The position numbers and the translations under genes are program-made. From Clostridiaceae bacterium (GTDB lineage Bacteria; Bacillota; Clostridia; Lachnospirales; Lachnospiraceae), in NCBI GenBank assembly GCA_910575795.1, contig CAJTGE010000008.1:62001-126000 (forward strand): a DNA stretch of 64,000 bases, read 5' to 3'. Numbering within the stretch: the stretch's first letter is position 1; each line of letters starts with the position of its first letter. The notes below the pieces were generated by a model, which was not told the origin of the DNA, did no database searches, and worked only from the letters and a program-made list of their open reading frames with translations. Below are positions 33,044 to 41,913 of this stretch, piece after piece.

Positions 33044-34744
33044 TTGGCAGGAAAACGAATAGACATCCGGCTTTATCATGGAAAGAGAAAACGAAGAGTT
33101 TCCGCCGCGGCAGCCTGCCTGGCGGCGTGCGCATGGTTTGCGGCGGGCTGCGGGGGCGGCGCGGCGGACAGCCAGCCGGTTAAAGAGGTGAGGGAAACCC
33201 GCGCGGGGGACGGCGCGCAGGCTTTGGAAGCCGGAGCTCCATCAAAAAGCCGGAATTCGGTTATTGTGGTTATGTCCCCGAATTCCGAGCCGGCGGCGGG
33301 CTTTGATCCGGTTTACGGATGGGGGGCGGGGGAGCATGTGCATGAACCGCTGATCCAGAGCACGCTTACGGTGACGAAGCCGGATCTGACGATTGGATAT
33401 GACCTGGCGACGGATATAGAGGTGTCGGAGGATGGGATGGCCTGGACGGTGTCCATACGGGATGACGCGCGTTTTTCGGACGGGGAGCGGCTGACGGCAG
33501 AGGATGTGGCTTTTACATATAATTTACTGCGGGACAGCAGCTCTGTGAATGATTTCACAATGCTTAAGGAGGCGCGGGCGCTGGATGATACGACCGTGGA
33601 ATTTGTGATGGAACGGCCGTTTTCCATCTGGCCGTACACTATGGCGATTACCGGGATTGTGCCGGAACATGCCTACGGCCCGGATTACGGGAGCCATCCG
33701 ATCGGTTCCGGGCGGTATGTTCTGAAACGGTGGGACAGGGGGCAGCAGGCGATCTTGGAGGCGAATCCGGATTATTACGGCGATGCGCCGAATATGGAAC
33801 AGGTGACGGTGCTTTTTATGGAGGAGGACGCCGCTTTTGCGGCCGTGCTGTCCGGGCAGGCGGATGCAGCGTATACAGCGGCTTCGTATGCGGATCAGGA
33901 GGCGGCCGGGTATTCGCTGCTTGCGTGCGAGACAGTGGATAACCGCGGCTTTAACCTGCCCGCGATTGAGGCGGAGGAGAGGAATGGGCTTTTAATCGGA
34001 AATGATTTTACAGCGGATGTGCGGGTGCGCCGCGCGATCAACCTGGCGATTGACCGGGAAGAGATGATCGCAAATGTGCTGAACGGATACGGGAAGCCGG
34101 CTTGGAGCGTCTGTGATAAAGCCCCATGGTACAATGAGGCGGCGGAGGCATCCGGCGGCCGGGAGGAGGCGAGGCGGCTGCTCACAGAGGCCGGCTGGGT
34201 GCCCGGGGAGGACGGGATCCTTGTAAAGGATGGGATGCGCGCAGAGCTGACATTTCTCTACGCGGCCAATGATTCAGTCCGCCAGGCGCTGGCGGCGGAT
34301 ACGGCGAATCAGCTAAAGGAGATCGGGATCGACGCCTCGATCCGGGGCGTTGGCTGGGATACGGCGTACGACGAGGCGCAGTCACAGCCGCTTATGTGGG
34401 GCTGGGGAGCGCATACGCCGATGGAGTTATATAATATTTACCACACCATGGAGGGGACGGGGCTCGCGGCGTATTCGCCTTATGCGAACGCGTCAGTGGA
34501 TGCCTATATGGACGAGGCGCTCGCGTCGCGGGATCTGGAGGCGTCCTATGAGCTCTGGAAAAAGGCCCAGTGGGACGGGAAAAACGGAATCACGGCGCAG
34601 GGAGATATTCCATGGGTGTGGCTGGTGAATATCGATCATTTATACTGGGTGCGGGACGGCCTGCATGTGGCTGAGCAGAAGATTCACCCGCACGGCCACG
34701 GTTGGTCGATTGTAAACAATGTGGATCAGTGGGAGTGGCGGTGA
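33044..34744 (+). CDS. Nickel/oligopeptide-type ABC transporter substrate-binding lipoprotein
   Basis: 566 aa SBP family 5 protein. The signal peptide ends in a lipobox (WFAAGC, lipidated Cys36), so it is tethered outside the membrane. Family features: VHEPLIQSTLTV, WTVSIRDDARFSDGERLTAEDVAFTYN, GSGRYVL and RVRRAINLAIDREEM. The C-terminus has IHPHGHGWS, a His cluster that could coordinate nickel. The long frame starts with TTG at 33044. An ATG at 33037 with a good GAGAGGAGA site is in another frame and would end after ~48 codons, so start or sequence deserves checking. Nickel specificity is inferred from the neighbouring larBCE genes. Confidence 0.82.
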   Translation: MAGKRIDIRLYHGKRKRRVSAAAACLAACAWFAAGCGGGAADSQPVKEVRETRAGDGAQALEAGAPSKSRNSVIVVMSPNSEPAAGFDPVYGWGAGEHVHEPLIQSTLTVTKPDLTIGYDLATDIEVSEDGMAWTVSIRDDARFSDGERLTAEDVAFTYNLLRDSSSVNDFTMLKEARALDDTTVEFVMERPFSIWPYTMAITGIVPEHAYGPDYGSHPIGSGRYVLKRWDRGQQAILEANPDYYGDAPNMEQVTVLFMEEDAAFAAVLSGQADAAYTAASYADQEAAGYSLLACETVDNRGFNLPAIEAEERNGLLIGNDFTADVRVRRAINLAIDREEMIANVLNGYGKPAWSVCDKAPWYNEAAEASGGREEARRLLTEAGWVPGEDGILVKDGMRAELTFLYAANDSVRQALAADTANQLKEIGIDASIRGVGWDTAYDEAQSQPLMWGWGAHTPMELYNIYHTMEGTGLAAYSPYANASVDAYMDEALASRDLEASYELWKKAQWDGKNGITAQGDIPWVWLVNIDHLYWVRDGLHVAEQKIHPHGHGWSIVNNVDQWEWR

Positions 34745-35769
34745 TGGAAGGCAGCATGACGGGATATATTGGAAAACGGTTTATGAGGCTTTTGCTGTTT
34801 CTTGCGGCAGTAAGCGCCGCCTCTTTTTTCCTGCTGTCGCTTTCTCCGGTGGATCCCTTAAAGAGCAATGTGGGCCAGGCGGCCCTGGGTTCCATGTCGC
34901 AGGAGCAGATTAAGCGGCTGGAAGCCTACTGGGGCGTGGGGGTTCCGGCCGGGAGACGGTTTCTTTTCTGGCTGTCCGGGGTTCTTAAGGGGGACTTTGG
35001 CATGTCGCTTCTCTACCGCCGTCCGGTGATGGAGGTGATTGGGGAAAAGACGTCCAATTCCCTGTGGCTGATGGCGTCGGCCTGGCTGTTTTCCGGAGGG
35101 CTCGGTTTTCTGCTGGGCGTCATTTCCGGGGTGAAAAGGGGACAGTGGCAGGATCGTCTGATCACGGCCTGGTGTATGGTGACGGCCGGGACGCCGGCGT
35201 TCTGGCTGGCTATGATGCTTCTGATGCTTCTGGCTGTCCGGTTTCCTGTTTTTCCGATAGGCTTCAGTCTTCCCGTGGGTATGGCGGCGCAGGAGGCGAC
35301 GCTTGCGGATCGTCTGAGCCATGCATTTCTCCCGGCGCTGGCGCTGGGGCTTACGGGCGTGTCGAATATAGCCATGCATACAAGGAGCAAGATGATTGAG
35401 GTAATGGAAAGCGATTACATCTGCTATGCCAGGGCCAGGGGGGAGCGGGGATGGCGGCTGATACGGCGTCATGGCCTGCGGGGCCTTATGCTCCCGGCGA
35501 TCACGCTGCAGTTTGGCTCGATCAGCGAGATTTTCGGCGGCTCTGTGCTGGTGGAAGCGGTGTTTTCCTATCCGGGGCTCGGGCAGGCGGCTGTCACGGC
35601 GGGGCTGGGGGGCGATGCGCCGCTGCTTATGGGAATTACGCTGATCAGCGCCGTTCTTGTATTTACAGGAAATTTCGCCGCGGATTTGCTGTATCTGGCG
35701 GCGGATCCCAGGATGCGCGCAGGCACAGGCAGGAAAGGGGGCGGACGTCATGTCCATGGAGGCTCATGA
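34744..35769 (+). CDS. ABC transporter permease, NikB/DppB type
   Basis: 341 aa; six or so membrane segments. N-terminal signature SPVDPLKSNVG and WGVGVPAGRRFLFWLSGVLKGDFGMSLLYRRPV are typical of the NikB/DppB branch. The ABC-coupling EAA loop is seen as YARARGERGWRLIRRHGLR, and a late GSVLVEAVFSYPGLGQ is also conserved. The ATG overlaps the stop of the binding-protein gene by one base, and the next permease gene overlaps its 3' end by 20 bases. It forms one half of the transmembrane channel. Confidence 0.88.
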   Translation: MEGSMTGYIGKRFMRLLLFLAAVSAASFFLLSLSPVDPLKSNVGQAALGSMSQEQIKRLEAYWGVGVPAGRRFLFWLSGVLKGDFGMSLLYRRPVMEVIGEKTSNSLWLMASAWLFSGGLGFLLGVISGVKRGQWQDRLITAWCMVTAGTPAFWLAMMLLMLLAVRFPVFPIGFSLPVGMAAQEATLADRLSHAFLPALALGLTGVSNIAMHTRSKMIEVMESDYICYARARGERGWRLIRRHGLRGLMLPAITLQFGSISEIFGGSVLVEAVFSYPGLGQAAVTAGLGGDAPLLMGITLISAVLVFTGNFAADLLYLAADPRMRAGTGRKGGGRHVHGGS

Positions 35770-36640
35770 GACGGAAAAAAACGGGGAGAGAAGACCGGGG
35801 ACGTCATGGGTCAGGCTGATTTTTTACAGCCAGAGGGGCCGGATTGCGGCGGGCGTCATATGTGCGGCTGTTTTTCTGACGGCAATCGCTTTTCTGGGAA
35901 ATATCTGGCTTGAGGATGCCATGGCCGTGGATTTTTCCAGAAAAAATCTCCCGCCGGGCCCTCTGTATCTGTTTGGGACAGACTGGCTGGGGCGAGATAT
36001 GATGAAACGGACAATAGCCGGGCTTTCCCTGAGTATCCGTTTGGGCTGTGTGACAGCGGCGGCGGGCGCTTTGATCGCTCTGGCTCTCGGGACAGCGGCG
36101 GCGCTCATGGGTCGGGCAGTGGACGGGCTGATTTCAGGGCTGATTGATCTGATGCTGGGAATCCCCCATATGCTGTTGCTGATCCTGATTTCCTATGCGG
36201 CCGGAAAGGGCTTTCGCGGGGTGGCGGCTGGGATCGCCCTGACACACTGGCCGTCCCTGGCAAGGCTTCTGCGCGCGGAGGCGCTGCAGATCAAAACGAG
36301 CCAGTATGTGGGTATTTCGCAGAAGCTGGGGATGAGTCCGTTTCAGGTTGCCGCCCGTCATCTGCTTCCGCAGCTCGCGCCGCAGTTTTTGACCGGTCTT
36401 ATTCTCCTGTTTCCGCATGCCATTCTCCATGAGGCGTCGATTACTTTTCTGGGCTTTGGCCTGCCTCCGGAGACGCCGGCAGCGGGCGTGATTTTGTCAG
36501 AGAGCATGTCGTATCTGATGACGGGAAAATGGTGGCTGGCGGTATTTCCGGGAGCGGCGCTTGTGTCAGTGGTTCTTGCGTTCGAGTGGCTGGGACAGGG
36601 CTTAAAAGCCCTTCTGGATCCGGGAAGCGCGCATGAGTAG
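35750..36640 (+). CDS. ABC transporter permease, NikC/DppC type
   Basis: 296 aa starting at the ATG at 35750 (AAAGGGGG upstream), inside the end of the nikB-like gene. N-terminal cytoplasmic stretch, a membrane segment (IAAGVICAAVFLTAIAFLG), then the NikC/DppC hallmark FGTDWLGRDMMKRTIAGLSLSIRLG. Further membrane segments follow, with EALQIKTSQYVGISQKLG as the coupling loop and EASITFLGFGLPPETPAAG near the end. It pairs with the NikB-like subunit as heterodimeric channel. Confidence 0.88.
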   Translation: MSMEAHETEKNGERRPGTSWVRLIFYSQRGRIAAGVICAAVFLTAIAFLGNIWLEDAMAVDFSRKNLPPGPLYLFGTDWLGRDMMKRTIAGLSLSIRLGCVTAAAGALIALALGTAAALMGRAVDGLISGLIDLMLGIPHMLLLILISYAAGKGFRGVAAGIALTHWPSLARLLRAEALQIKTSQYVGISQKLGMSPFQVAARHLLPQLAPQFLTGLILLFPHAILHEASITFLGFGLPPETPAAGVILSESMSYLMTGKWWLAVFPGAALVSVVLAFEWLGQGLKALLDPGSAHE

Positions 36641-36654
36641 CAGGGGGTGTGTCA

Positions 36655-37455
36655 ATGGAAGAAAACATTCTTTTGAAAATCCGGGATCTGCATATCCGAT
36701 TTACACAATATGACAGGGGGCTGAAAAGAAGGGAGCTCCACCCGGTGCGGGGGCTGAGCTGCGATGTGGAAAAGGGAAAGCTGACAGCCGTCGTGGGGGC
36801 CAGCGGTTCGGGAAAAAGCCTTTTGGCCCATGCGATCATGGGGATTTTGCCTTATAACTGCCGTATGGAGGGCGCGATCGATTACGATGGGCAGCGGCTT
36901 GACGGCAGGCGTCTTGCGGCGCTTCGCGGAAATGAGATTGCCCTGGTTCCGCAGGGCGTTTCTTATCTGGATCCCCTGATGCGGGCAGGGGAGCAGATAC
37001 GCGGGGGCAGGAAAGACTCGGCGGCGCGGGAAAAATGCAGGCAGCTCTTAAAACGCTACGGCCTGGGTCCGGAAACGGAACGGCTTTATCCGCATCAGCT
37101 CTCCGGAGGCATGGCAAGGCGCATCCTGATCGCGTCGGCCCTGATGGGAGATCCGAGGCTAATCATTGCCGACGAGCCCACCCCCGGGCTTGACGCGCAT
37201 ACGGCCAGGCGGGTGGCCGGGCATTTTAAAGAGCTGGCCTGCGGGGGAGCCGCGGTTCTCCTGATCACGCACGATCTGGAGCTGGCGCTGGAATGCGCGG
37301 ACAGGATATTGATATTTTATGAGGGAAACGTGATTGAGGAGGCGGATCCCGGCGATTTCCGGGCGGGAAGGAATCTGAAGGAGCCGTATACGCGGGCGCT
37401 GTACCATGCCATGCCGGAGAATGGCTTTCAAGTATGGGAGGAGGCGGGTCGATGA
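36655..37455 (+). CDS. ABC transporter ATP-binding protein, NikD/DppD type
   Basis: 266 aa. Walker A GASGSGKSLLAHAIMG, Q-loop VPQGVSYLDPL, signature LSGGMARRILIASAL, Walker B LIIADEPTPGLD and H-loop ITHDLELALE are all intact. The PLMRAGEQI and EPYTRALYHAMPE segments belong to the oligopeptide/nickel ATPase subfamily. There is no long C-terminal oligopeptide-binding extension. The ATG at 36655 follows CAGGGGG. The stop overlaps the next start (ATGA), so both ATPases are co-translated. Confidence 0.9.
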   Translation: MEENILLKIRDLHIRFTQYDRGLKRRELHPVRGLSCDVEKGKLTAVVGASGSGKSLLAHAIMGILPYNCRMEGAIDYDGQRLDGRRLAALRGNEIALVPQGVSYLDPLMRAGEQIRGGRKDSAAREKCRQLLKRYGLGPETERLYPHQLSGGMARRILIASALMGDPRLIIADEPTPGLDAHTARRVAGHFKELACGGAAVLLITHDLELALECADRILIFYEGNVIEEADPGDFRAGRNLKEPYTRALYHAMPENGFQVWEEAGR

Positions 37456-38057
37456 GGCTTAGGGCTGAGGAGATATCCTTTCAATACGGGAGGGGAAAGG
37501 GACAGATCTTGGATCGCATTTCCATCTGCGTGGATGAGGGCGAGCGGGTGGGACTGACCGCGCCGAGCGGATTTGGAAAAACGACGCTTTGCCGGCTGCT
37601 CGCCGGATATGAGAGGCCGGATAAAGGGCGCGTGCTGCTCGATGACAGGCCGGTGGAGACATACAAAGGCCGTCTGCCCGTGCAGATGATCTGGCAGCAC
37701 CCGGAGCAGTCCGTAAATCCCAGATGGAGGATGAAGCATGTTCTGAAAGAGGGCGGGGAGATCTCCGCGGAGCTGATCCGGCGGCTGGGGATCCGGGAAG
37801 AATGGATGGAACGTTTTCCGTCAGAGCTGTCAGGGGGCGAGCTGCAGCGCTTCTGCATCGCCCGGGCGCTGGGGGAGGGGACGAAGATTCTTTTGGCGGA
37901 TGAGATTACGGCGATGCTGGATATGGTGACGCAGAGCCTGGTTTGGAATGTGGTGCTGGAGGAGGCAAAGAGGCGGGGAATTGGGGTTTTGGCGGTGAGT
38001 CATAGCGAGGGGGTGTTGGAGAGGGTTTGTACGAGGCGGGTTATAATGCAATGGTGA
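37452..38057 (+). CDS. ABC transporter ATP-binding protein, NikE/DppF type
   Basis: 201 aa, short for the subfamily (usually ~250-330). Walker A APSGFGKTTLCRLLAG, Q-loop MIWQHPEQSVNPRW, signature LSGGELQRFCIARALG, Walker B ILLADEITAMLD and H-loop VSHSEGVLE are present, so the ATPase core is complete. What is missing is the C-terminal extension. It starts within an ATGA overlap. It ends 131 bases before larB, with a separate promoter in that gap. Confidence 0.88.
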   Translation: MRLRAEEISFQYGRGKGQILDRISICVDEGERVGLTAPSGFGKTTLCRLLAGYERPDKGRVLLDDRPVETYKGRLPVQMIWQHPEQSVNPRWRMKHVLKEGGEISAELIRRLGIREEWMERFPSELSGGELQRFCIARALGEGTKILLADEITAMLDMVTQSLVWNVVLEEAKRRGIGVLAVSHSEGVLERVCTRRVIMQW

Positions 38058-38132
38058 TGCCTTTGGTTTATGTGTGTGCGGGTTGTGGCAGATCGTAAGA
38101 GGGGGCCAGCGACAGCCCGCCTGTATTAAGAA

Positions 38133-38162
38133 TTGACGAACCAGTGTGATTCATATTACAAT
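38133..38162 (+). promoter_or_regulatory. lar operon promoter with CRP/FNR-like operator
   Basis: TTGACG at 38133-38138, 18-bp spacer, TACAAT at 38157-38162. The palindrome TGTGA-TTCATA-TTACA at 38145-38160 fits the CRP/FNR pattern TGTGA-N6-TCACA with one mismatch, and it overlaps the -10 box. The Lactobacillus plantarum lar operon is controlled by LarR, a CRP/FNR-family protein, so a related regulator is plausible. Confidence 0.6.
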
Positions 38163-38188
38163 TAAAACAGCGCGACAGGAGGCAGGAG

Positions 38189-38935
38189 ATGGATATAAAA
38201 GAAATGCTCCATAATGTCCGTGAAGGGCATATGAGTATCGAGGAAGCGGAAGAAAGACTTAAGAACCTCCCCTATGAGGATCTGGGCTTTGCGAAGCTGG
38301 ATCTGCACAGGAAGCTGCGTTCCGGTTTCCCGGAAACGGTTTTCTGCGAGGGAAAGCCGGATGCGTATCTTGCTTCTATCTTTGAGACATTGCACCGTGA
38401 AAACGGAGAGGTACTGGGGACGCGGGCGTCAAGGAGCCAGTTTGAGCTGGTGCGGGAGCGTATTCCCGGCATTCTGTATGATCCGATCTCGCGGATTTTG
38501 AGGATAGAGCAGGAGGGAAAGCGTCTGTATGGCTGCGTGGCGGTCTGTACCGGGGGCACGGCGGATATTCCGGTGGCGGAGGAAGCGGCGCAGACAGCGG
38601 AATTTTTCGGGTGCTTTGTGGAACGGTTTTATGATGTGGGGGTGGCGGGCATACACCGTCTGCTCTCGAAGCGGGAACAGATTGCGAGGGCAAACTGCGT
38701 GATTGCTGTTGCCGGGATGGAGGGCGCGCTGGGGACGGCGGTGGCCGGGCTGGTGGAAAATCCGGTGATTGCGGTTCCGACCTCGGTTGGCTATGGGGCG
38801 GGCTTTCACGGTTTATCAGCGCTGCTGACGATGATTAATTCGTGTGCGAACGGAATTTCAACGGTAAATATTGACAATGGGTACGGAGCCGGCTATCTGG
38901 CGGCTCAGATTAACAGACTGGCGGTGAAAGAATGA
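38189..38935 (+). CDS. larB: LarB, pyridinium-3,5-biscarboxylate mononucleotide synthase
   Basis: 248 aa. LarB carboxylates and hydrolyses nicotinic acid adenine dinucleotide, the first step of nickel-pincer nucleotide (NPN) cofactor synthesis. An N-terminal helical part is followed by a PurE-like (AIR carboxylase) fold with VCTGGTADIPVAEEAAQTAEFFG, CVIAVAGMEGALGTAVAGLV, VGYGAGFHGLSALLTMINSC and NIDNGYGAGYLAAQI, all strongly conserved in LarB. AGGAGGCAGG precedes the ATG. larC starts four bases inside its end (ATGATGG). Confidence 0.95.
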   Translation: MDIKEMLHNVREGHMSIEEAEERLKNLPYEDLGFAKLDLHRKLRSGFPETVFCEGKPDAYLASIFETLHRENGEVLGTRASRSQFELVRERIPGILYDPISRILRIEQEGKRLYGCVAVCTGGTADIPVAEEAAQTAEFFGCFVERFYDVGVAGIHRLLSKREQIARANCVIAVAGMEGALGTAVAGLVENPVIAVPTSVGYGAGFHGLSALLTMINSCANGISTVNIDNGYGAGYLAAQINRLAVKE

Positions 38936-40161
38936 TGGAAGAGAGAAAAGAGAGATATCTGTATTTGGACTGCAGCTCCGGGATCAGCGGGGATATGACA
39001 GTGGGGGCGCTGCTGGATCTGGGGGCGGACAGAGAGGTTTTGGAGAGGGCCCTTGACAGCCTGGGAGTGGGCGGATATCATCTGCATTTTGGGAGGAAGA
39101 AGAAATGCGGGATTGACGCCTTTGATTTTGACGTGCATCTGGAGGATGAGGACGGCCACGGTCATGAGGAACACGGTCATGGGCATTCCCACGGACATGT
39201 TCACAGGAATTTGAACGATATTTTTGACATTATCGGCCGTCTTGATGCGGATGATGCCGTTAAGAATCTGGCCAGAAGGATGTTTTCGATTGTGGCTGAG
39301 GCGGAGTCAAAGGCGCACGGGATTCCGGTGGAAGAGGTTCATTTCCATGAGGTAGGGGCTATTGACTCGATTGTGGATATTGTCAGCGCGGCGGTATGCT
39401 TTCATAATCTGGGTATTTCCAGGGTTTATGTGTCGCCGCTGGCAGAGGGGCAGGGGTATGTGCGCTGCCAGCACGGCGTGATGCCGGTTCCGGTTCCGGC
39501 TACGGCCAATATTGTCTCCGGCCATGGACTGACGCTCCGCTTTACGGAGAATCAGGGCGAGATGGCGACGCCTACGGGCGCGGCGATTGCGGCGGCCCTG
39601 CGGACAGAGGAGGCAATGCCTGAATGTTATACGATCGAGAAGATCGGAATCGGCGCGGGAAATAAGGATTTTGAACAGGCGAATATCCTGCGGGCGATGC
39701 TTATTTGCCCGAAAGAAAAGCCGCAGGCCGTCTGGGCGCTGGAGGCCAATCTGGACGACTGCACGGGAGAGGCGCTGGGCTTTGCCATGGAGCGGCTTTT
39801 GGAGGCCGGGGCCAGGGATGTGTGGTATACGCCTGCTTTTATGAAAAAGAACCGTCCGGGCTATACGCTCCATGTGTTATGCGGCGCGTCTGAGATCGGG
39901 CGCATGGAGCAGATCGTATTTGCAGCGACAACCACAATCGGGATCCGCCGTTATCCGGTGGAGCGGACAGTGATGGAACGGGAGACGAGGCGCGTCCCGA
40001 CGCGCTACGGCGAAGCAGCGGCAAAGATCTGCCGCCTAGGGGAACAGGTTTCCTGCTATCCGGAATATGAGAGCGTGCGCTCTATCTGCCTTGAAAAGGG
40101 GCTCGGATTCCAGGAGGTATTTGCCGGCGTGGCAGAGGATATAAGGGACTGCGGAAAATGA
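38932..40161 (+). CDS. larC: LarC, nickel insertase for the NPN cofactor (single-ORF form)
   Basis: 409 aa in one frame; in L. plantarum the same protein is split as larC1/larC2 and joined by frameshifting, so this is the fused type. LarC inserts nickel into the pincer nucleotide, using CTP. Hallmarks: LYLDCSSGISGDMTVGALLDLG, EEVHFHEVGAIDSIVDIVS, PVPVPATANI, EMATPTGAAI and LEANLDDCTGEALGFAMERL. A His-rich loop (GHGHEEHGHGHSHGHVH, about 75-91) is a likely nickel store. It overlaps larB and larE by four bases each, giving a fully coupled operon. Confidence 0.95.
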   Translation: MMEERKERYLYLDCSSGISGDMTVGALLDLGADREVLERALDSLGVGGYHLHFGRKKKCGIDAFDFDVHLEDEDGHGHEEHGHGHSHGHVHRNLNDIFDIIGRLDADDAVKNLARRMFSIVAEAESKAHGIPVEEVHFHEVGAIDSIVDIVSAAVCFHNLGISRVYVSPLAEGQGYVRCQHGVMPVPVPATANIVSGHGLTLRFTENQGEMATPTGAAIAAALRTEEAMPECYTIEKIGIGAGNKDFEQANILRAMLICPKEKPQAVWALEANLDDCTGEALGFAMERLLEAGARDVWYTPAFMKKNRPGYTLHVLCGASEIGRMEQIVFAATTTIGIRRYPVERTVMERETRRVPTRYGEAAAKICRLGEQVSCYPEYESVRSICLEKGLGFQEVFAGVAEDIRDCGK

Positions 40162-41015
40162 TGGGAGAAATGAGTCAGTCTCTGAGGGAGCGCTTTGAGG
40201 CTCTTAAGGATTTTATGGATCAATGCGCGAAAGGGCCGGTGTGCGTGGCCTTTTCGGGCGGAGTGGACAGCAGCCTGCTCCTCAAAATGGCATGCGAGAG
40301 CGCGGAAAAATTTCACAATCCGGTCTATGCCGTTACCTTTTGGACCATGCTGCACCCGGCCTGTGATCTGGAGATCGCGGGCCGCGTTGCCGCGGAAGTG
40401 GGGGCGGATCATCATGTGATAGAAGTCAATGAGCTGGAGCTTGAAGCGCTCCGGAATAACCCGCCGGAACGGTGTTATTTGTGTAAACGCCACCTGTTTC
40501 AGACGCTTCTTAAATTTGCAGACGAACGGGGGGCGCAGTGCGCGATAGACGGGACGAATGAGGACGATCTCCATGTATACAGGCCGGGCCTTAAGGCCCT
40601 TAAGGAACTGGGTATCATAAGCCCCCTGGCGCGGTTTCACATCACAAAACAGGAGGTTAAGGAGCTGGCGTCCGGCTATGGGCTTTCCACGTCCGGACGC
40701 CCCTCAACGCCCTGTATGGCGACCCGCCTTCCGTATGGGGAGCCGTTAGACTATGCGCTCCTGCGCCGGATTGAGGAGGGCGAAACAGGGCTGAAGGCGA
40801 TATTTACAGGCAATATCCGCCTGCGCGTCCACTGGGATACAGCGCGCATCGAGGTGGATCCGGATCAGATGGAGACGGCCGTAAAACGCCGGGAGGAGAT
40901 CTGCGCGATGCTTAAGGGGCTGGGCTTTCGCTATATCACCCTGGATCTCGCCGGCTTTCGCTCCGGAAGCATGGATTCGGCGCTGGAAAACGCTGGCGGG
41001 CGGTATTGCCTGTAA
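40158..41015 (+). CDS. larE: LarE, sulfur transferase for the NPN cofactor
   Basis: 285 aa. N-terminal PP-loop ATP pyrophosphatase motif AFSGGVDSSLLLK (residues 31-43) and the LarE motif RPSTPCMATRLPYG holding Cys186, which aligns with the sulfur-donating Cys176 of L. plantarum LarE. A CYLCK pair (Cys106, Cys109) and IDGTNEDDL are also typical. LarE AMPylates the biscarboxylate nucleotide and converts both carboxylates to thiocarboxylates, in the sacrificial type at the cost of its own cysteine sulfur. The gene is the third of larBCE; larA is absent here. Confidence 0.95.
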   Translation: MMGEMSQSLRERFEALKDFMDQCAKGPVCVAFSGGVDSSLLLKMACESAEKFHNPVYAVTFWTMLHPACDLEIAGRVAAEVGADHHVIEVNELELEALRNNPPERCYLCKRHLFQTLLKFADERGAQCAIDGTNEDDLHVYRPGLKALKELGIISPLARFHITKQEVKELASGYGLSTSGRPSTPCMATRLPYGEPLDYALLRRIEEGETGLKAIFTGNIRLRVHWDTARIEVDPDQMETAVKRREEICAMLKGLGFRYITLDLAGFRSGSMDSALENAGGRYCL

Positions 41016-41084
41016 ACGGCGTGAGAAAGTTTACAGGCGCAGCCGGAGAAAAAAGGAACATGGTAAGTTTTCTGCGGCAGTTTT

Positions 41085-41735
41085 TCAGGCCACAAATGCG
41101 TACATCAGAATATAATGGCACAGGCTTCCGCCCATCACGAAGAGGTGGAAGATCTCATGCGAGCCGAAATTGCGGTGCCTGGAGTTAAACAGCGGCAGCT
41201 TCAGCGCATAGATCACGCCGCCAGCCGTATAGATCAGCCCGCCTGCCAGAAGCCATCCAAAGGCGGCGCGCGGCAGTGCCAGGACGATCTGGCGGAAAGC
41301 GATCAGGCAGATCCATCCAAGGGCAATATAGACCAGGGAAGAAAACCATTTCGGACAGTTGATCCAAAGCGCATTGACAAGCATCCCCGCCAGCGCAATA
41401 CCCCATACCAGAGCCAGCAGGAAATAACCGGATCGGTTGCCCAGCACGATCAGGCACACCGGGGTATAGGTGCCGGCGATCAGAATAAAAATCATCATAT
41501 GATCCAGCTTGCGCAGGAGCTGATTGGTTTTCTCAGAGATATCGAGCGTGTGATACACGGTGCTCGCAGCATATAAAAGAACCATGCTGGCAATAAAAAT
41601 AAGGAGCGCGGTGAAGTGGACGCTGCCAGGCTCTCTGGCCGCCTTCATGAGAAGAGGCACAGAGGCCGCAGCGGCTCCTATCATAGCAATAAAATGAGTC
41701 AGGGCGCTGCCCGGATCCTTGATTCGTCTGGTCAT
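41085..41735 (-). CDS. Hemolysin III / PAQR family membrane protein
   Basis: 216 aa, seven membrane segments. PAQR hallmarks: DPGSALTHFIAMIGA at the N-terminus, LLYAASTVYHTLDIS with a conserved Ser and His, RKLDHMMIFILIAGTYTPVCL, YTAGGVIYALK and SHEIFHLFVMGGSLCHYILM with paired His residues. These form the zinc site of the alkaline-ceramidase-like superfamily. Bacterial members are called hemolysin III or YqfA; their physiological role is linked to membrane lipid homeostasis but is unsettled. It is convergent with the lar operon. Confidence 0.92.
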   Translation of the reverse strand: MTRRIKDPGSALTHFIAMIGAAAASVPLLMKAAREPGSVHFTALLIFIASMVLLYAASTVYHTLDISEKTNQLLRKLDHMMIFILIAGTYTPVCLIVLGNRSGYFLLALVWGIALAGMLVNALWINCPKWFSSLVYIALGWICLIAFRQIVLALPRAAFGWLLAGGLIYTAGGVIYALKLPLFNSRHRNFGSHEIFHLFVMGGSLCHYILMYAFVA

Positions 41736-41913
41736 AATGCATCCTCCTGTTCATGAGACATGTTTTTTGGAAGCTTGTGGTATAAAATATTGTATTATGT
41801 AGTTTTGAATACTATATTAACTATTTTAATATACTATACACCTGTTTTGCGTTTTATGCAAGTAAATTATTTTAAATGGTTTACCCTGTATAACAGCTCA
41901 GACGGCGGGAAAT

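Noticed and set aside
38932..40161. Programmed frameshift in larC as in Lactobacillus
   Set aside because: The gene is one uninterrupted frame of 409 codons here.
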